A stretch of DNA of 37,134 nt, from positions 1 to 37,134 of the forward strand of contig CADAZX010000035.1 in assembly GCA_902792515.1 (NCBI GenBank), written 5' to 3'. The notes below the pieces were generated by a model. It was not told the DNA's origin. It searched no databases and saw nothing but the letters and a program-made list of their open reading frames with translations. The position numbers and the translations under genes were made by a program. Source of the stretch: an uncultured Ruminococcus sp. (GTDB taxonomy: Bacteria > Bacillota > Clostridia > UBA1212). Of the stretch, positions 7,797-15,524 are shown one piece after another. Every line of letters begins with the position of its first letter. Within the stretch, counting starts at the first letter, position 1.

Positions 7797-9272
7797 TCAG
7801 TCCTGCCCGCCCTTTCCGGCCTTTTTCAGCTTCGCGCCCGCGGCCGCCGTCGCGGTAATACTCTTTCCGCGAACCTCCTCGGCGTGCCTCGAGAGAAGCA
7901 CGAACGACTCGTTGCCCGGATGCCTCAGCGCCACCGGACCGTTCACGCAGCCGCCCACGCACGCCATTCCCTCGAGGAAGTTGCCCTCAGGCCTGCCGTA
8001 CGCGATCTTTTTGAGCGCTTTAATGCACTCCTCGCTGCCGCTGCACACGACCGGCTGTATCCCGAACCTGTCGTCCGGGTGCTCGGGCTGCTCCATAAGC
8101 GCCCCGGTGACCGCCGCCGTAACGCCTCCCGACTGAGCGAAATTCCTTCCGTAGAACGTCGCGTCGTCGTAGGGCTCAGTTCCGCACTCCGCGGGGTCGA
8201 TCTTTTTCGCCTCGAAAAGCGCGTCCATCTCTTCAAAAGTGATCGCGTTGTCGACAAAAGGCCGCACCTTTTCGAGCTGCACCTCTGCTTTTTTTGCCGT
8301 GCAGGGCCCTATGAAAACGGTTTTCGCCGCCGGAAGCTGCATTTTAACGTTCATCGCGGCCATAACCATAGGCGAAGGCGTCTCGGAGATCCTGTCCGCC
8401 AGCTCCGGGAATTTCTTCTCGACAAGCGCCACAAAAGCCGGGCAGCACGAGCTGAAAAGCGTTCCCTTCTCCGCGAGCTCGGGCGCCTCGTGCGCCGCCG
8501 TCATATCCGCTCCGAGCGCCGCCTCCACAACGTCGGTAAACCCGAGCTTAAGGAGCGCCGCCGCCACCTGCGCGGGTCTGACGTTCTTGTACTGCGCCGC
8601 CACCGACGGCGCAACGATCGCGACAAGCCTCGCCTCCGGGTCGGCCTCCGCCTCCTTCAGGAACCTGATCGTGTCGAGCATGAACGACTTGTCCATTATC
8701 GCGCCGAACGGGCACTGGTAAACGCAGGCGCCGCACGACGTGCAGTTTTCGTAATTTATCGTCGCGGCGCCGTCCTCGTCCATTCCGATGGCACCGGTTT
8801 TGCAGGCGTTTTCGCACGGGCGCCTGTAGTTGACGATCGCACCGTAAGGGCAGACCTGAGCGCATTTGCCGCACTGGATGCACTTTTTGTTGTCGATCCT
8901 GGCGCGCTGGCTGTCGCAGAAGCTGATCGACTTCGTGGGGCAGGCCGCCTCGCACCTGTGCGCAATGCATCCGCGGCAGTTGTCCGTGACCTGGTATCCG
9001 CCCTTCGCGCACTCGTCGCACGCGATGCTGATGACCTCGATAACGTTGGGGTTCGTCTTGTCGCCGCCCATCGCGAGCTTGACCCTCTCGGCCAGTATCG
9101 CCCGCTCCTTATACACGCAGCAGCGCATGGTCGGCTTCGTCCCGGGAATGATCCACTTCGGAATGTCGAGAACCGTCTCCGCGACAGCGTCCTCAAACGC
9201 CGCCTCCGCGACGTACCTGAGAACCATCGACTTGAGATATTGCACGCGTGTTTCAAATGTTTTTTCGCTCAT
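7797..9272 (-). CDS. Monomeric group B [FeFe] hydrogenase
   Basis: Iron-only hydrogenase of 491 residues, which interconverts protons and H2 in the cytoplasm. The start is the ATG at 9272, with AGGGA eight bases before; the longer frame to 9350 would run into the upstream gene. The N-terminal half carries cysteine clusters for several [4Fe-4S] centres, including CIQCGKCAQVCP and CTSCGACVYQCP. The H-cluster motifs are FSSCCPAF (L1), GPCTAKKAE (L2) and EGMACVGGCVNGP (L3). The GPC and final GP forms are those of group B enzymes, not of the classical group A motifs. Redox partner and direction are unknown in this group. Maturation genes hydE, hydF and hydG are not in the window. It lies 32 bp after the membrane-protein gene and is probably cotranscribed with it. 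Confidence 0.88.
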   Translation of the reverse strand: MSEKTFETRVQYLKSMVLRYVAEAAFEDAVAETVLDIPKWIIPGTKPTMRCCVYKERAILAERVKLAMGGDKTNPNVIEVISIACDECAKGGYQVTDNCRGCIAHRCEAACPTKSISFCDSQRARIDNKKCIQCGKCAQVCPYGAIVNYRRPCENACKTGAIGMDEDGAATINYENCTSCGACVYQCPFGAIMDKSFMLDTIRFLKEAEADPEARLVAIVAPSVAAQYKNVRPAQVAAALLKLGFTDVVEAALGADMTAAHEAPELAEKGTLFSSCCPAFVALVEKKFPELADRISETPSPMVMAAMNVKMQLPAAKTVFIGPCTAKKAEVQLEKVRPFVDNAITFEEMDALFEAKKIDPAECGTEPYDDATFYGRNFAQSGGVTAAVTGALMEQPEHPDDRFGIQPVVCSGSEECIKALKKIAYGRPEGNFLEGMACVGGCVNGPVALRHPGNESFVLLSRHAEEVRGKSITATAAAGAKLKKAGKGGQD

Positions 9273-9304
9273 AAAATGATCCCTGATGCGGCTTTCCGCT
9301 TTTT

Positions 9305-11290
9305 CTATCTTATCTTGAATATCTCCACGCCGTCCTTGTTGTAGACGCACTCGTAGTTTTCCCGGAAATAACTGTCTATCAGCGAGCCGCCGAACTTCCC
9401 ACGCTCGTAGTCGCCGACGTAGACGTAGTCGATGTTGGCCGCTTCCTTGTTGTTTTCGAAATCAGCCGCGTTCGTGAACATTTTGGTCATCAGCGACTCG
9501 CGCTCCCTGTAGTTCACGCCGTGGAAGTACAGGAACGTGCCCGCGCCGACGTAAATGTTCCTGCCCGTGAGCGACGCGATCGCGTTGTTGTGGTTGTTCG
9601 TGCACAGGAAAGTCGCCGTCGGTTCGGTGTTCTCCTCGATCCACTCAGCCGCCGAAACGTTGCGCGCGTTGTAGAGCTGGTAAGCGTAGCCCTTGTCCTT
9701 TTCCTTGTCGCGCAGTCCCGAAACGAACTCCCTGGCGATCGTCAAAGCGCCCGAAACAGTCATCAGCACCACGAGAATTCCCGCGATGATCGACCGCCCG
9801 CGAATGCCCTTCATCCGCTCGTAGATTTTCGCGCACAGGTCGGCGACCATGATCGCGACGAAAAGGTACCACACGAAGAAAAGCTTGATGTTGTCGTAAA
9901 GGTTCGGCTGGAAAACGATGAGCTCCGCGACGGTGAAAATCAGGAACGCGCCGCTGTACGCGAGCTTTTTGTGGTTTTCGGCGCTGATGAAGGCGGTCGG
10001 GATCAGCAGGAACGCGATGCCGACGTTTTTGACCCAGAACCAGATCCAGCTGTCGCCAGCCTGGCTGTTCGACCAGTTGAACACGAACCTGACGAAGCTC
10101 TCGCCGCCGACCGCGTTGAACGTCCAGATCAGCAGCTGCGGAAGCGATATCGCGACCGCCGGAATTCCGAACCACAGCCACGCCGTGACCGTTTTCGCCC
10201 TGAACTTGTCCCTGATGCAGCTCGCGACGATCCACGCGAAGGCGATCATTCCCGCCGCGAAATACGAGTGCGTGTGGATCATCGGCAGCAGCCCCGCCAT
10301 CACGCCCGCGATCAGGAAATAGTGCCTCTTTTCGTTAAAAACCGCCCTGTAGAGCACGAAAAGCGTCGCGAAAAGGCACATCCACCCGAAAAGCGTCGCC
10401 CTCTGCGGCAGCAGCATGTCCGCAATCACGTTCGTCCAGCGCACGTTTTCGCTCGTGAGGTTGGTCGGCGTCTCGTAGAACGCGGTGAAGATCCTCGTGA
10501 AGTGCTTCGGGTCGGTTTTCGTGCCGTCCAGAAAATAGAACAGCCCGAGCCCGCCGTCAAGCAGGAAGAAAACGTACGCCAGCGCCGTCCTGCCGGTCTT
10601 CACGAGTATCGCCTCAGCGAGGTACCACACGCCCATAAAGACGAACAGGAACGCGAAAATCATCGGCAGCATGTACGACAGCTTCAGCGACGTCCCGAAG
10701 AGCAGCAGCGACGACGAAACCGTATCGCACAGGAACGGATAGTTGAGCGGCTCGACGCCTCCCATCAGCGAGTACGTCGGCGGGAACATCTGCTGCCGCG
10801 CGATGCTCGTTATGAACCCGAGGTGCATGTTCATGTCCCCGAACGTGCACTGCCCTGTCCAGTAGCTGCCGTCGTCGTAGTTCAGCGTATGCGACGCAAG
10901 CAGCGCGATCGCGACAACCATAAAAGGCACGACCGCCGCCAGCACCGCAGCGTCTTTTTTGCTAAATTTAGTGAAATACTTCGCCACCGGCTCCGCGAGC
11001 GCCTTCCCGAATTTCTTCGGTAGCCCGCCGGCCGTTTTCATCGTCAGCCGCGCCTTCAGGCAGCACAAAAGCGCCACCGTCACAGTGGCGAGCAGCGCCC
11101 CGAGCAGGTGCGACAGCGCGGTAAAGCCCAAAAAGAACGAAAACGGGACGTGCGACCACATCATGAACATCATTCCCGTCACGCCGCCGAGCCAAAGCTT
11201 GCGCAGCCACGACTCCTCTCCGGCGAAAAGATACGCGCCGCAGAAGATGCCGAGTATTATGTAGAAGACCAGCAGCAAAACTCCGCCCAT
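9305..11290 (-). CDS. Large multi-pass membrane protein, GT-C glycosyltransferase-like
   Basis: 661 residues, about 12-14 hydrophobic segments through residue 510, followed by a soluble C-terminal domain of about 150 residues with the stretch IDYVYVGDYERGKFGG. That layout and ending resemble GT-C superfamily proteins, the DUF2298/YYY group in particular, which transfer sugars from lipid carriers outside the membrane; this is an inference from shape and a short motif. The ATG at 11290 is preceded by GAGG about nine bases away. The upstream 400 bp hold repeat copy B and no convincing promoter. Pairing with a hydrogenase gene has no obvious functional meaning and may be simple adjacency. Confidence 0.6.
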   Translation of the reverse strand: MGGVLLLVFYIILGIFCGAYLFAGEESWLRKLWLGGVTGMMFMMWSHVPFSFFLGFTALSHLLGALLATVTVALLCCLKARLTMKTAGGLPKKFGKALAEPVAKYFTKFSKKDAAVLAAVVPFMVVAIALLASHTLNYDDGSYWTGQCTFGDMNMHLGFITSIARQQMFPPTYSLMGGVEPLNYPFLCDTVSSSLLLFGTSLKLSYMLPMIFAFLFVFMGVWYLAEAILVKTGRTALAYVFFLLDGGLGLFYFLDGTKTDPKHFTRIFTAFYETPTNLTSENVRWTNVIADMLLPQRATLFGWMCLFATLFVLYRAVFNEKRHYFLIAGVMAGLLPMIHTHSYFAAGMIAFAWIVASCIRDKFRAKTVTAWLWFGIPAVAISLPQLLIWTFNAVGGESFVRFVFNWSNSQAGDSWIWFWVKNVGIAFLLIPTAFISAENHKKLAYSGAFLIFTVAELIVFQPNLYDNIKLFFVWYLFVAIMVADLCAKIYERMKGIRGRSIIAGILVVLMTVSGALTIAREFVSGLRDKEKDKGYAYQLYNARNVSAAEWIEENTEPTATFLCTNNHNNAIASLTGRNIYVGAGTFLYFHGVNYRERESLMTKMFTNAADFENNKEAANIDYVYVGDYERGKFGGSLIDSYFRENYECVYNKDGVEIFKIR

Positions 11291-11427
11291 CCGAAATCCT
11301 CACTAAATCTGTTTTAAATTCTAAAAATGTAAGCCGGCGCCGCCGCTTTTGCCAGTCCGCAAGCGGCGGCGAAAATCAGCCCCCTTGGCAGAGCGCTAAG
11401 TTTCGAGTGATTTTTGCCCGCGCGAAT

Positions 11428-11668
11428 CCGCGTGTGTCTCCGCTTGGTCTCCGGTTTAGCAACCGCACTTACCTTAATTCAACGACGCCGCAGCTTTATG
11501 TTGGCGGCATGAACGAAAAATCCCGTATGTCGTGCGGCGTCACTTGACTGTGCGAAGCACAGAATCGTTCCTTCGTACGACATACGGCATTTGGAGAAAT
11601 GCTGCGGTGCCGAAGGCGATTGCGATTGCCGCGAAGCGGCTAAGTGAGGGGCGCGATGCAAAGTGCGG
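11428..11668. repeat. Intergenic modular repeat, copy B (with a nested insertion)
   Basis: Fills most of the 408-bp gap between the membrane-protein gene and the lyxose isomerase gene. Bases 11428-11508 are the inverted partner of 41-120. The hairpin module continues with outer arms CGCCGCAGC (11487 onward) and the distal GCAAAGTGCGGCTGCG near 11660. Compared with copies A and C it carries roughly 100 extra bases (about 11515-11625). These hold their own inverted repeat, CCGTATGTCGT with ACGACATACGG, and the small hairpin CTGTGCGAAGCACAG. No coding potential was seen. Confidence 0.7.
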
Positions 11669-11698
11669 CTGCGTAAAGCGGCGAAAATCAGCGCTACC

Positions 11699-12388
11699 TT
11701 AGTCTTTAGCAGGCGGATACTCGTTGCACAGCAAACGATACGGTGCCTCGTCCTCTTCGATCTCCGGGAACCTTCCCGCCGGCGGGTTGAACCTGTTGTC
11801 GTTGTTGTCGTCGTTGCACTGGCTGACCTCGCCGAGGAGCACGTCGCCCGTTCCGGGCTCGACCGAAAAGTCGTGGTACATTCTCTGCTGAATGTGGATG
11901 CTCTCGCCGGGGGTGAGCTTCACCTGCGTGCCCGCGGGAACCGTGTACGTTCTGCCGTCGCAGTGAACCGTGACGTCGGACTCGTAGTCGATCTCCTCAT
12001 CGGGAAGCGAATTGTAGACTCTGATAAGGATGTTTCCGCCGCCGCGGTTGATGATATCCTCGGTCTTGAACCAGTGGAAATGGTTGAGCGAGTACTGACC
12101 GTCCTTCACGAAGAGCAGCTTTTCGGCGTAAACCTTCGGGTACTTGTCGGCCATAAGGCGGTTGCCGTTGCGGATCGTGATGAGCGCCATGCCCTCTTTT
12201 TCGTAGTTGCCTCTGCCGTAGTCGGTGATGTCCCAGCCGAGCATGCAGTCGCGGATCTCGTCATATTCGTGTCCGAGCGTCTGCCACTGTTCGGGCGTAA
12301 AGCTGCAGAAAGGCGGGAGCTTGAATTTGCACTCCTCAATTTTCGCCTCAAGTTCTCTCAATGCCTTGTTAACTTCCGATCTTTTCAT
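11699..12388 (-). CDS. D-lyxose ketol-isomerase, cupin type
   Basis: Cytoplasmic sugar isomerase of 229 residues, expected to interconvert D-lyxose and D-xylulose with a divalent metal. The cupin metal ligands are visible: His103 and His105 in NHFHWF, Glu110, and His172 in MYHDFS. Length and motifs match COG3822/PF07385, a family first annotated as an auxiliary component of sugar ABC transport; the RhaTPQS importer is 6.3 kb away. ATG at 12388 follows GGAGG by seven bases. Upstream lie three direct copies of TTCAAGACGGAA (12412-12456). Some family members act on D-mannose or other aldoses, so the physiological substrate is open. Confidence 0.85.
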   Translation of the reverse strand: MKRSEVNKALRELEAKIEECKFKLPPFCSFTPEQWQTLGHEYDEIRDCMLGWDITDYGRGNYEKEGMALITIRNGNRLMADKYPKVYAEKLLFVKDGQYSLNHFHWFKTEDIINRGGGNILIRVYNSLPDEEIDYESDVTVHCDGRTYTVPAGTQVKLTPGESIHIQQRMYHDFSVEPGTGDVLLGEVSQCNDDNNDNRFNPPAGRFPEIEEDEAPYRLLCNEYPPAKD

Positions 12389-12411
12389 TTTAAAGCCTCC
12401 GTTATATATAA

Positions 12412-12456
12412 TTCCGTCTTGAATTAGTTCCGTCTTGAATGTATTTCCGTCTTGAA
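12412..12456 (-). repeat. Triple direct repeat upstream of the lyxose isomerase
   Basis: Three perfect copies of TTCAAGACGGAA on the minus strand at 12412-12423, 12428-12439 and 12445-12456, spaced 16 and 17 bp. They lie 24-68 bp before the isomerase start. They could be repeated regulator sites or one more example of this genome's short-repeat habit. No clear sigma-A promoter accompanies them. Confidence 0.6.
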
Positions 12457-12471
12457 TGATTTTTGCCTGTT

Positions 12472-13671
12472 TTAATACCCCGACTCGGTCCGGATTACCG
12501 CGTGAAGCGTTTTGTCCTCCTCGGAAAGCCTGCGCGCCACGAATTCCTCGGCCTCTCTGCGCCTTGCGGAGGGCGTTTCGGGCGGCACAACCATGTCGAA
12601 AATCATGTTCACGCGCTCCTCGCCGTCGGTTATTCTGAAATCGTGGATCGAATACGACGCATCAAATTCTTTGCATACAGACTCCGCGAGCGCCTTCAGA
12701 GCGTCGACGCGCGGGCTGTCGTTCACGACCGGGTCCATATGGATCACGAGAACGATTCCCAGCTGTTCGTGCGCCTCCGTTTCGATCCTGTCGATCGTCT
12801 CGTGGATCTCCACAATGTCGCCCTTATAAGGCACCTCCGCGTGGGCCGACGCGATGATTCGTCCCGGTCCGTAGTCGTGCACGATCAGGTCGTGAACACC
12901 GAGAATGTCCTTCCCGCCAAGCACAAGCTCCTCGATCTTTTTCACCAGTTCAGGGTCAGGCGGACCGCCAAGCAGCAGCCCCACGACCTCCTTCGCCATC
13001 GAAAAGCCATTCCAGATGATGAGCAGCGACACAAGCAGGCCTATGATGCCGTCGAACGGAATTTTCGCCCAGAACGTCCCCGCAAACGCTTTTCCGCCGA
13101 AAACCATCGTGAGAATCGCGCCGGCGATGACCGCGAGCGTCGAAAAGCAGTCGCTTAAACTGTCGCGGGCGGTGGCCTCAAGGAGCGCGGAGCCGATCCT
13201 TTTGCCCAGATAGCGGTTGTAGACGAACATCCACACCTTCACGAGAATCGACGCCGCGAGGATCAAAATGAGCGGCACGGACAGCGCCACGGGCTTCGGG
13301 TCGATAATGCCCTCCACCGACGTTTTCAAAAGCTCAACGCCGAAAACCATGATCAGCATGGCCATCACAAGCGATGCTACGTACTCAATCCTGCCGTGTC
13401 CGAACGGGTGGTCGCGGTCAGGGCGTTTGCCGCTGAGTCTCGCTCCGACGATCGACACCACCGAGGTTCCCATATCGGAGAGGTTGTTGAACGCGTCCGA
13501 CGTGATCGATATACTGGCCGTAATGAGTCCGACAGTGAGCTTCACAGCGAAAAGAAATGCGTTGCAGCAGATTCCCAAAACGCCGGAAAGCGTCATGTAC
13601 CTTGCCCTTACCTTCTGGTCGCCTGTATTCTCGTGCTCTTTTACGAATTTCCGCACAAGAAATTTAATCAC
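12472..13671 (-). CDS. Cation diffusion facilitator transporter
   Basis: Membrane metal/proton antiporter of 399 residues, likely exporting Zn2+, Mn2+, Fe2+ or similar ions. Membrane segments lie between about residues 30 and 210, with the CDF metal-site residues in SDAFNNLSD (TM2) and RDSLSD (TM5) and the family loop HPFGHGRIEY. The N-terminal basic stretch and a longer than usual C-terminal cytoplasmic domain of about 190 residues follow the pattern of clostridial CDF proteins. The start is GTG at 13671; GTGA overlaps the stop of the upstream aminotransferase gene by four bases, so the two are translationally coupled. Metal specificity cannot be read from sequence. Confidence 0.88.
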   Translation of the reverse strand: MIKFLVRKFVKEHENTGDQKVRARYMTLSGVLGICCNAFLFAVKLTVGLITASISITSDAFNNLSDMGTSVVSIVGARLSGKRPDRDHPFGHGRIEYVASLVMAMLIMVFGVELLKTSVEGIIDPKPVALSVPLILILAASILVKVWMFVYNRYLGKRIGSALLEATARDSLSDCFSTLAVIAGAILTMVFGGKAFAGTFWAKIPFDGIIGLLVSLLIIWNGFSMAKEVVGLLLGGPPDPELVKKIEELVLGGKDILGVHDLIVHDYGPGRIIASAHAEVPYKGDIVEIHETIDRIETEAHEQLGIVLVIHMDPVVNDSPRVDALKALAESVCKEFDASYSIHDFRITDGEERVNMIFDMVVPPETPSARRREAEEFVARRLSEEDKTLHAVIRTESGY

Positions 13672-14861
13672 TTTCCGTACGCCTCCGCAAGCAGTCTGAA
13701 CTTCTCGATCGACCGCTCAACCTTGCCGGTGGGCTGGCAGAACGCGATTCGAAAATGGCCCGGACAGCCGAAACCGTCGCCGGGAACGAGCACGAGCTCG
13801 AACTTTTTCGCCTTTTCGCAAAACGCGACGGCATCCGGTTCGAGCGCCCTCGGGAACGCGTAGAACGTGCCTCCCGGCTCAACGCAGAAGTAACCCGCGT
13901 CGATCAGCCCCTTATAGAGAATGTCCTTGTTCGTCTGGTACACAGAAAGGTCCGCCGTCGCGCCTGTCGTGCGCCCGATGACCTCCTGGTAAAGCGACGG
14001 AACGCCCACGTACGCGAGATCCCTCGCGGCGGCTCCGAGCACCCTCAGAATAATGTCCGCGTCCTCGCATTTGTCCGTAAACGCCACGTACCCGATCCTC
14101 TCGCCCGGGATCGAAAGCGCCTTGCTGTAGGAGTAGCAGACGAGCGTGTTGTCATAGTAGTTCGGCACGTACGGCACCGAAAATCCCTCGAAAACGATCT
14201 CTCTGTACGGCTCGTCTGAAATTATATAAATACTGTGCCCGAACTCCTTCTGCTTCACGCGCAGAAGCTCCGCCAGCTTTTTAATTGTCTCTTCGCTGTA
14301 GACGGCGCCGCTCGGGTTGTTCGGCGAGTTGATCAGGACCGCTCTCGTGTGTTCGCTTAGCGCCTTTTCGAGCCCGTCAAAATCGATCTGGAACGACTCA
14401 ATCTCGGGCTTGATCACGTTCAGCTTGACGCCCGCGCTCCTCGCGTAGACTCCGTACTCCGGAAAATACGGCGCGAACGTAATAATCTCGTCGCCGACCC
14501 CCTGGTCAGAGACCGCCCTGATGCAGAGCGTGACAGCCGCGGCCGCGCCGATCGTCATAAAAATATTCTTCTCGGTGTAATCCGTTCCGAAACGCCCGTT
14601 GAGTTCCTCCGCGATCGCTTTTCTGACGGCGGGAATGCCCTCCGCGCTCGGGTAGCCGTGCGTTTTGACCGGGTCCTCGTTCTCGAGAATGTCCTCTGCC
14701 GCCTCAAAAATGCACTCCGGCGACGGCACGCTCGGATTCCCGATACTGAAATCGAAAACGTTCTCCGCCCCGATTTCCGCAGCCCGCGCCTTGCTGTACT
14801 CGAACAGCTCCCTGATCGCTGACCTCGCGTTTACGTTTTTACTGTAGTTTTTCGATAGCAT
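13668..14861 (-). CDS. Pyridoxal-phosphate aminotransferase (aspartate aminotransferase family)
   Basis: Class I/II aminotransferase of 397 residues. The catalytic lysine is Lys247 in SYSKALSIPGER; the PLP-contact motif NSPNNPSG is at 178-185 and the substrate-carboxylate Arg is in the C-terminal HFRIAF. The start is the ATG at 14861, preceded by AGAGG at a proper distance; the frame is open for 73 more codons but that part looks non-coding and has no ribosome site. Annotation as aspartate aminotransferase is by family only; the amino acid substrate is unknown. It forms a two-gene operon with the CDF transporter, coupled by a four-base overlap. A promoter candidate is at 14942-14970. Confidence 0.85.
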   Translation of the reverse strand: MLSKNYSKNVNARSAIRELFEYSKARAAEIGAENVFDFSIGNPSVPSPECIFEAAEDILENEDPVKTHGYPSAEGIPAVRKAIAEELNGRFGTDYTEKNIFMTIGAAAAVTLCIRAVSDQGVGDEIITFAPYFPEYGVYARSAGVKLNVIKPEIESFQIDFDGLEKALSEHTRAVLINSPNNPSGAVYSEETIKKLAELLRVKQKEFGHSIYIISDEPYREIVFEGFSVPYVPNYYDNTLVCYSYSKALSIPGERIGYVAFTDKCEDADIILRVLGAAARDLAYVGVPSLYQEVIGRTTGATADLSVYQTNKDILYKGLIDAGYFCVEPGGTFYAFPRALEPDAVAFCEKAKKFELVLVPGDGFGCPGHFRIAFCQPTGKVERSIEKFRLLAEAYGK

Positions 14862-14941
14862 AAAAAGCCTCTTTTCGCCTGCCGGCAGTTCGTTTTTATT
14901 TGTCGCTCCGGCCCTGCCCTCTTTTTTGTCTGTCAACTGAA

Positions 14942-14970
14942 ATGATACCATATTTTCGCGCGCATTTAAA
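14942..14970 (-). promoter_or_regulatory. Promoter candidate for the aminotransferase-CDF operon
   Basis: On the minus strand TTTAAA (14965-14970), a 17-base spacer and TATCAT (14942-14947), with an extended TGG just before the -10. The -35 is weak and the extended -10 would compensate. The leader to the ATG would be about 75 nt. Confidence 0.45.
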
Positions 14971-15100
14971 GAGGGCAAATTGCCGCCGGCGAAAACGAGC
15001 GAAAACGTTCGTGTGAAAACGTTCGCGGAAACGCCGGCGGAAGCCTTTTCGAAAATCGCCGCTAAGTCCCGGCGAGACATTCTCTTTCAGTCAAACAGTG

Positions 15101-15129
15101 TTGACTTAATGATTTTTCAATGTTGTAAT
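15101..15129 (+). promoter_or_regulatory. Orphan promoter-like sequence at the island's left edge
   Basis: TTGACT (15101-15106), 17 bases, then TGTAAT (15124-15129) on the plus strand. No start codon with a ribosome site follows within 170 bp, before the next promoter at 15246. It lies where composition turns AT-rich, in a 450-bp gap without genes (14862-15314). It may drive a short untranslated RNA or be chance in AT-rich DNA. Confidence 0.3.
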
Positions 15130-15245
15130 TATAGTGATTATAGGCTTGCTGTAATAATCCAAATCACAAACAATAGCCGTTATCATTCTTATAATCGAGT
15201 TGAGTAAGTTGGCAATAATCAGTGCGCCAATAAGGAAAAACAACG

Positions 15246-15274
15246 TTGATATTGTTCCAAATATAGAGTATAAT
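15246..15274 (+). promoter_or_regulatory. Sigma-A promoter of the HTH/AlbA-2 unit
   Basis: TTGATA (15246-15251), 17-base spacer, TATAAT (15269-15274). The match to consensus is 11 of 12. The first gene starts about 40 bp downstream. Confidence 0.75.
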
Positions 15275-15314
15275 GCTCATGTGTCTTAAAGCAAACCGAA
15301 TTGGAGAAGTAGCG

Positions 15315-15524
15315 ATGGATGAATACATGACAATAAAGGAAGCATCCGAAAAATGGGGCATAGGGATTCGCAGAATCAACACTCTTTGTAAGGAAGGTCG
15401 CATTGCCGGGTGCGTTCGGTTTGGATCTTCGTGGGCTATCCCTTCGGATGCAATTAAGCCGTCCGATATGCGCATAAGAAGCGGGAAATATATCAAGGCA
15501 AAAGAAAGCGAGGCTGTGTTATGA
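15315..15524 (+). CDS. Small HTH (excisionase/MerR-like) DNA-binding protein
   Basis: 69-residue protein starting with MDEYMTIKEASEKWGI, the usual opening of helix-turn-helix_17/excisionase-type domains, followed by RRINTLCKEGRI and a hydrophobic WAIP segment. It should bind DNA. The ATG at 15315 has GGAG eight bases before; an in-frame upstream ATG near the -10 box is unlikely. The stop overlaps the start of the next gene by four bases (ATGA), so the pair is coupled. Excisionase resemblance could reflect a mobile element, but here the fixed partner is the AlbA-2/ATPase protein, which suggests a regulator or adaptor for it. Confidence 0.75.
   Translation: MDEYMTIKEASEKWGIGIRRINTLCKEGRIAGCVRFGSSWAIPSDAIKPSDMRIRSGKYIKAKESEAVL

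Noticed and set aside
9273..9350. Longer N-terminus for the hydrogenase
   Set aside because: It would overlap the upstream gene, and the ATG at 9272 has the only suitable ribosome site.
14862..15080. 73-residue N-terminal extension of the aminotransferase
   Set aside because: It has no ribosome site and no family similarity, and it contains the likely promoter.
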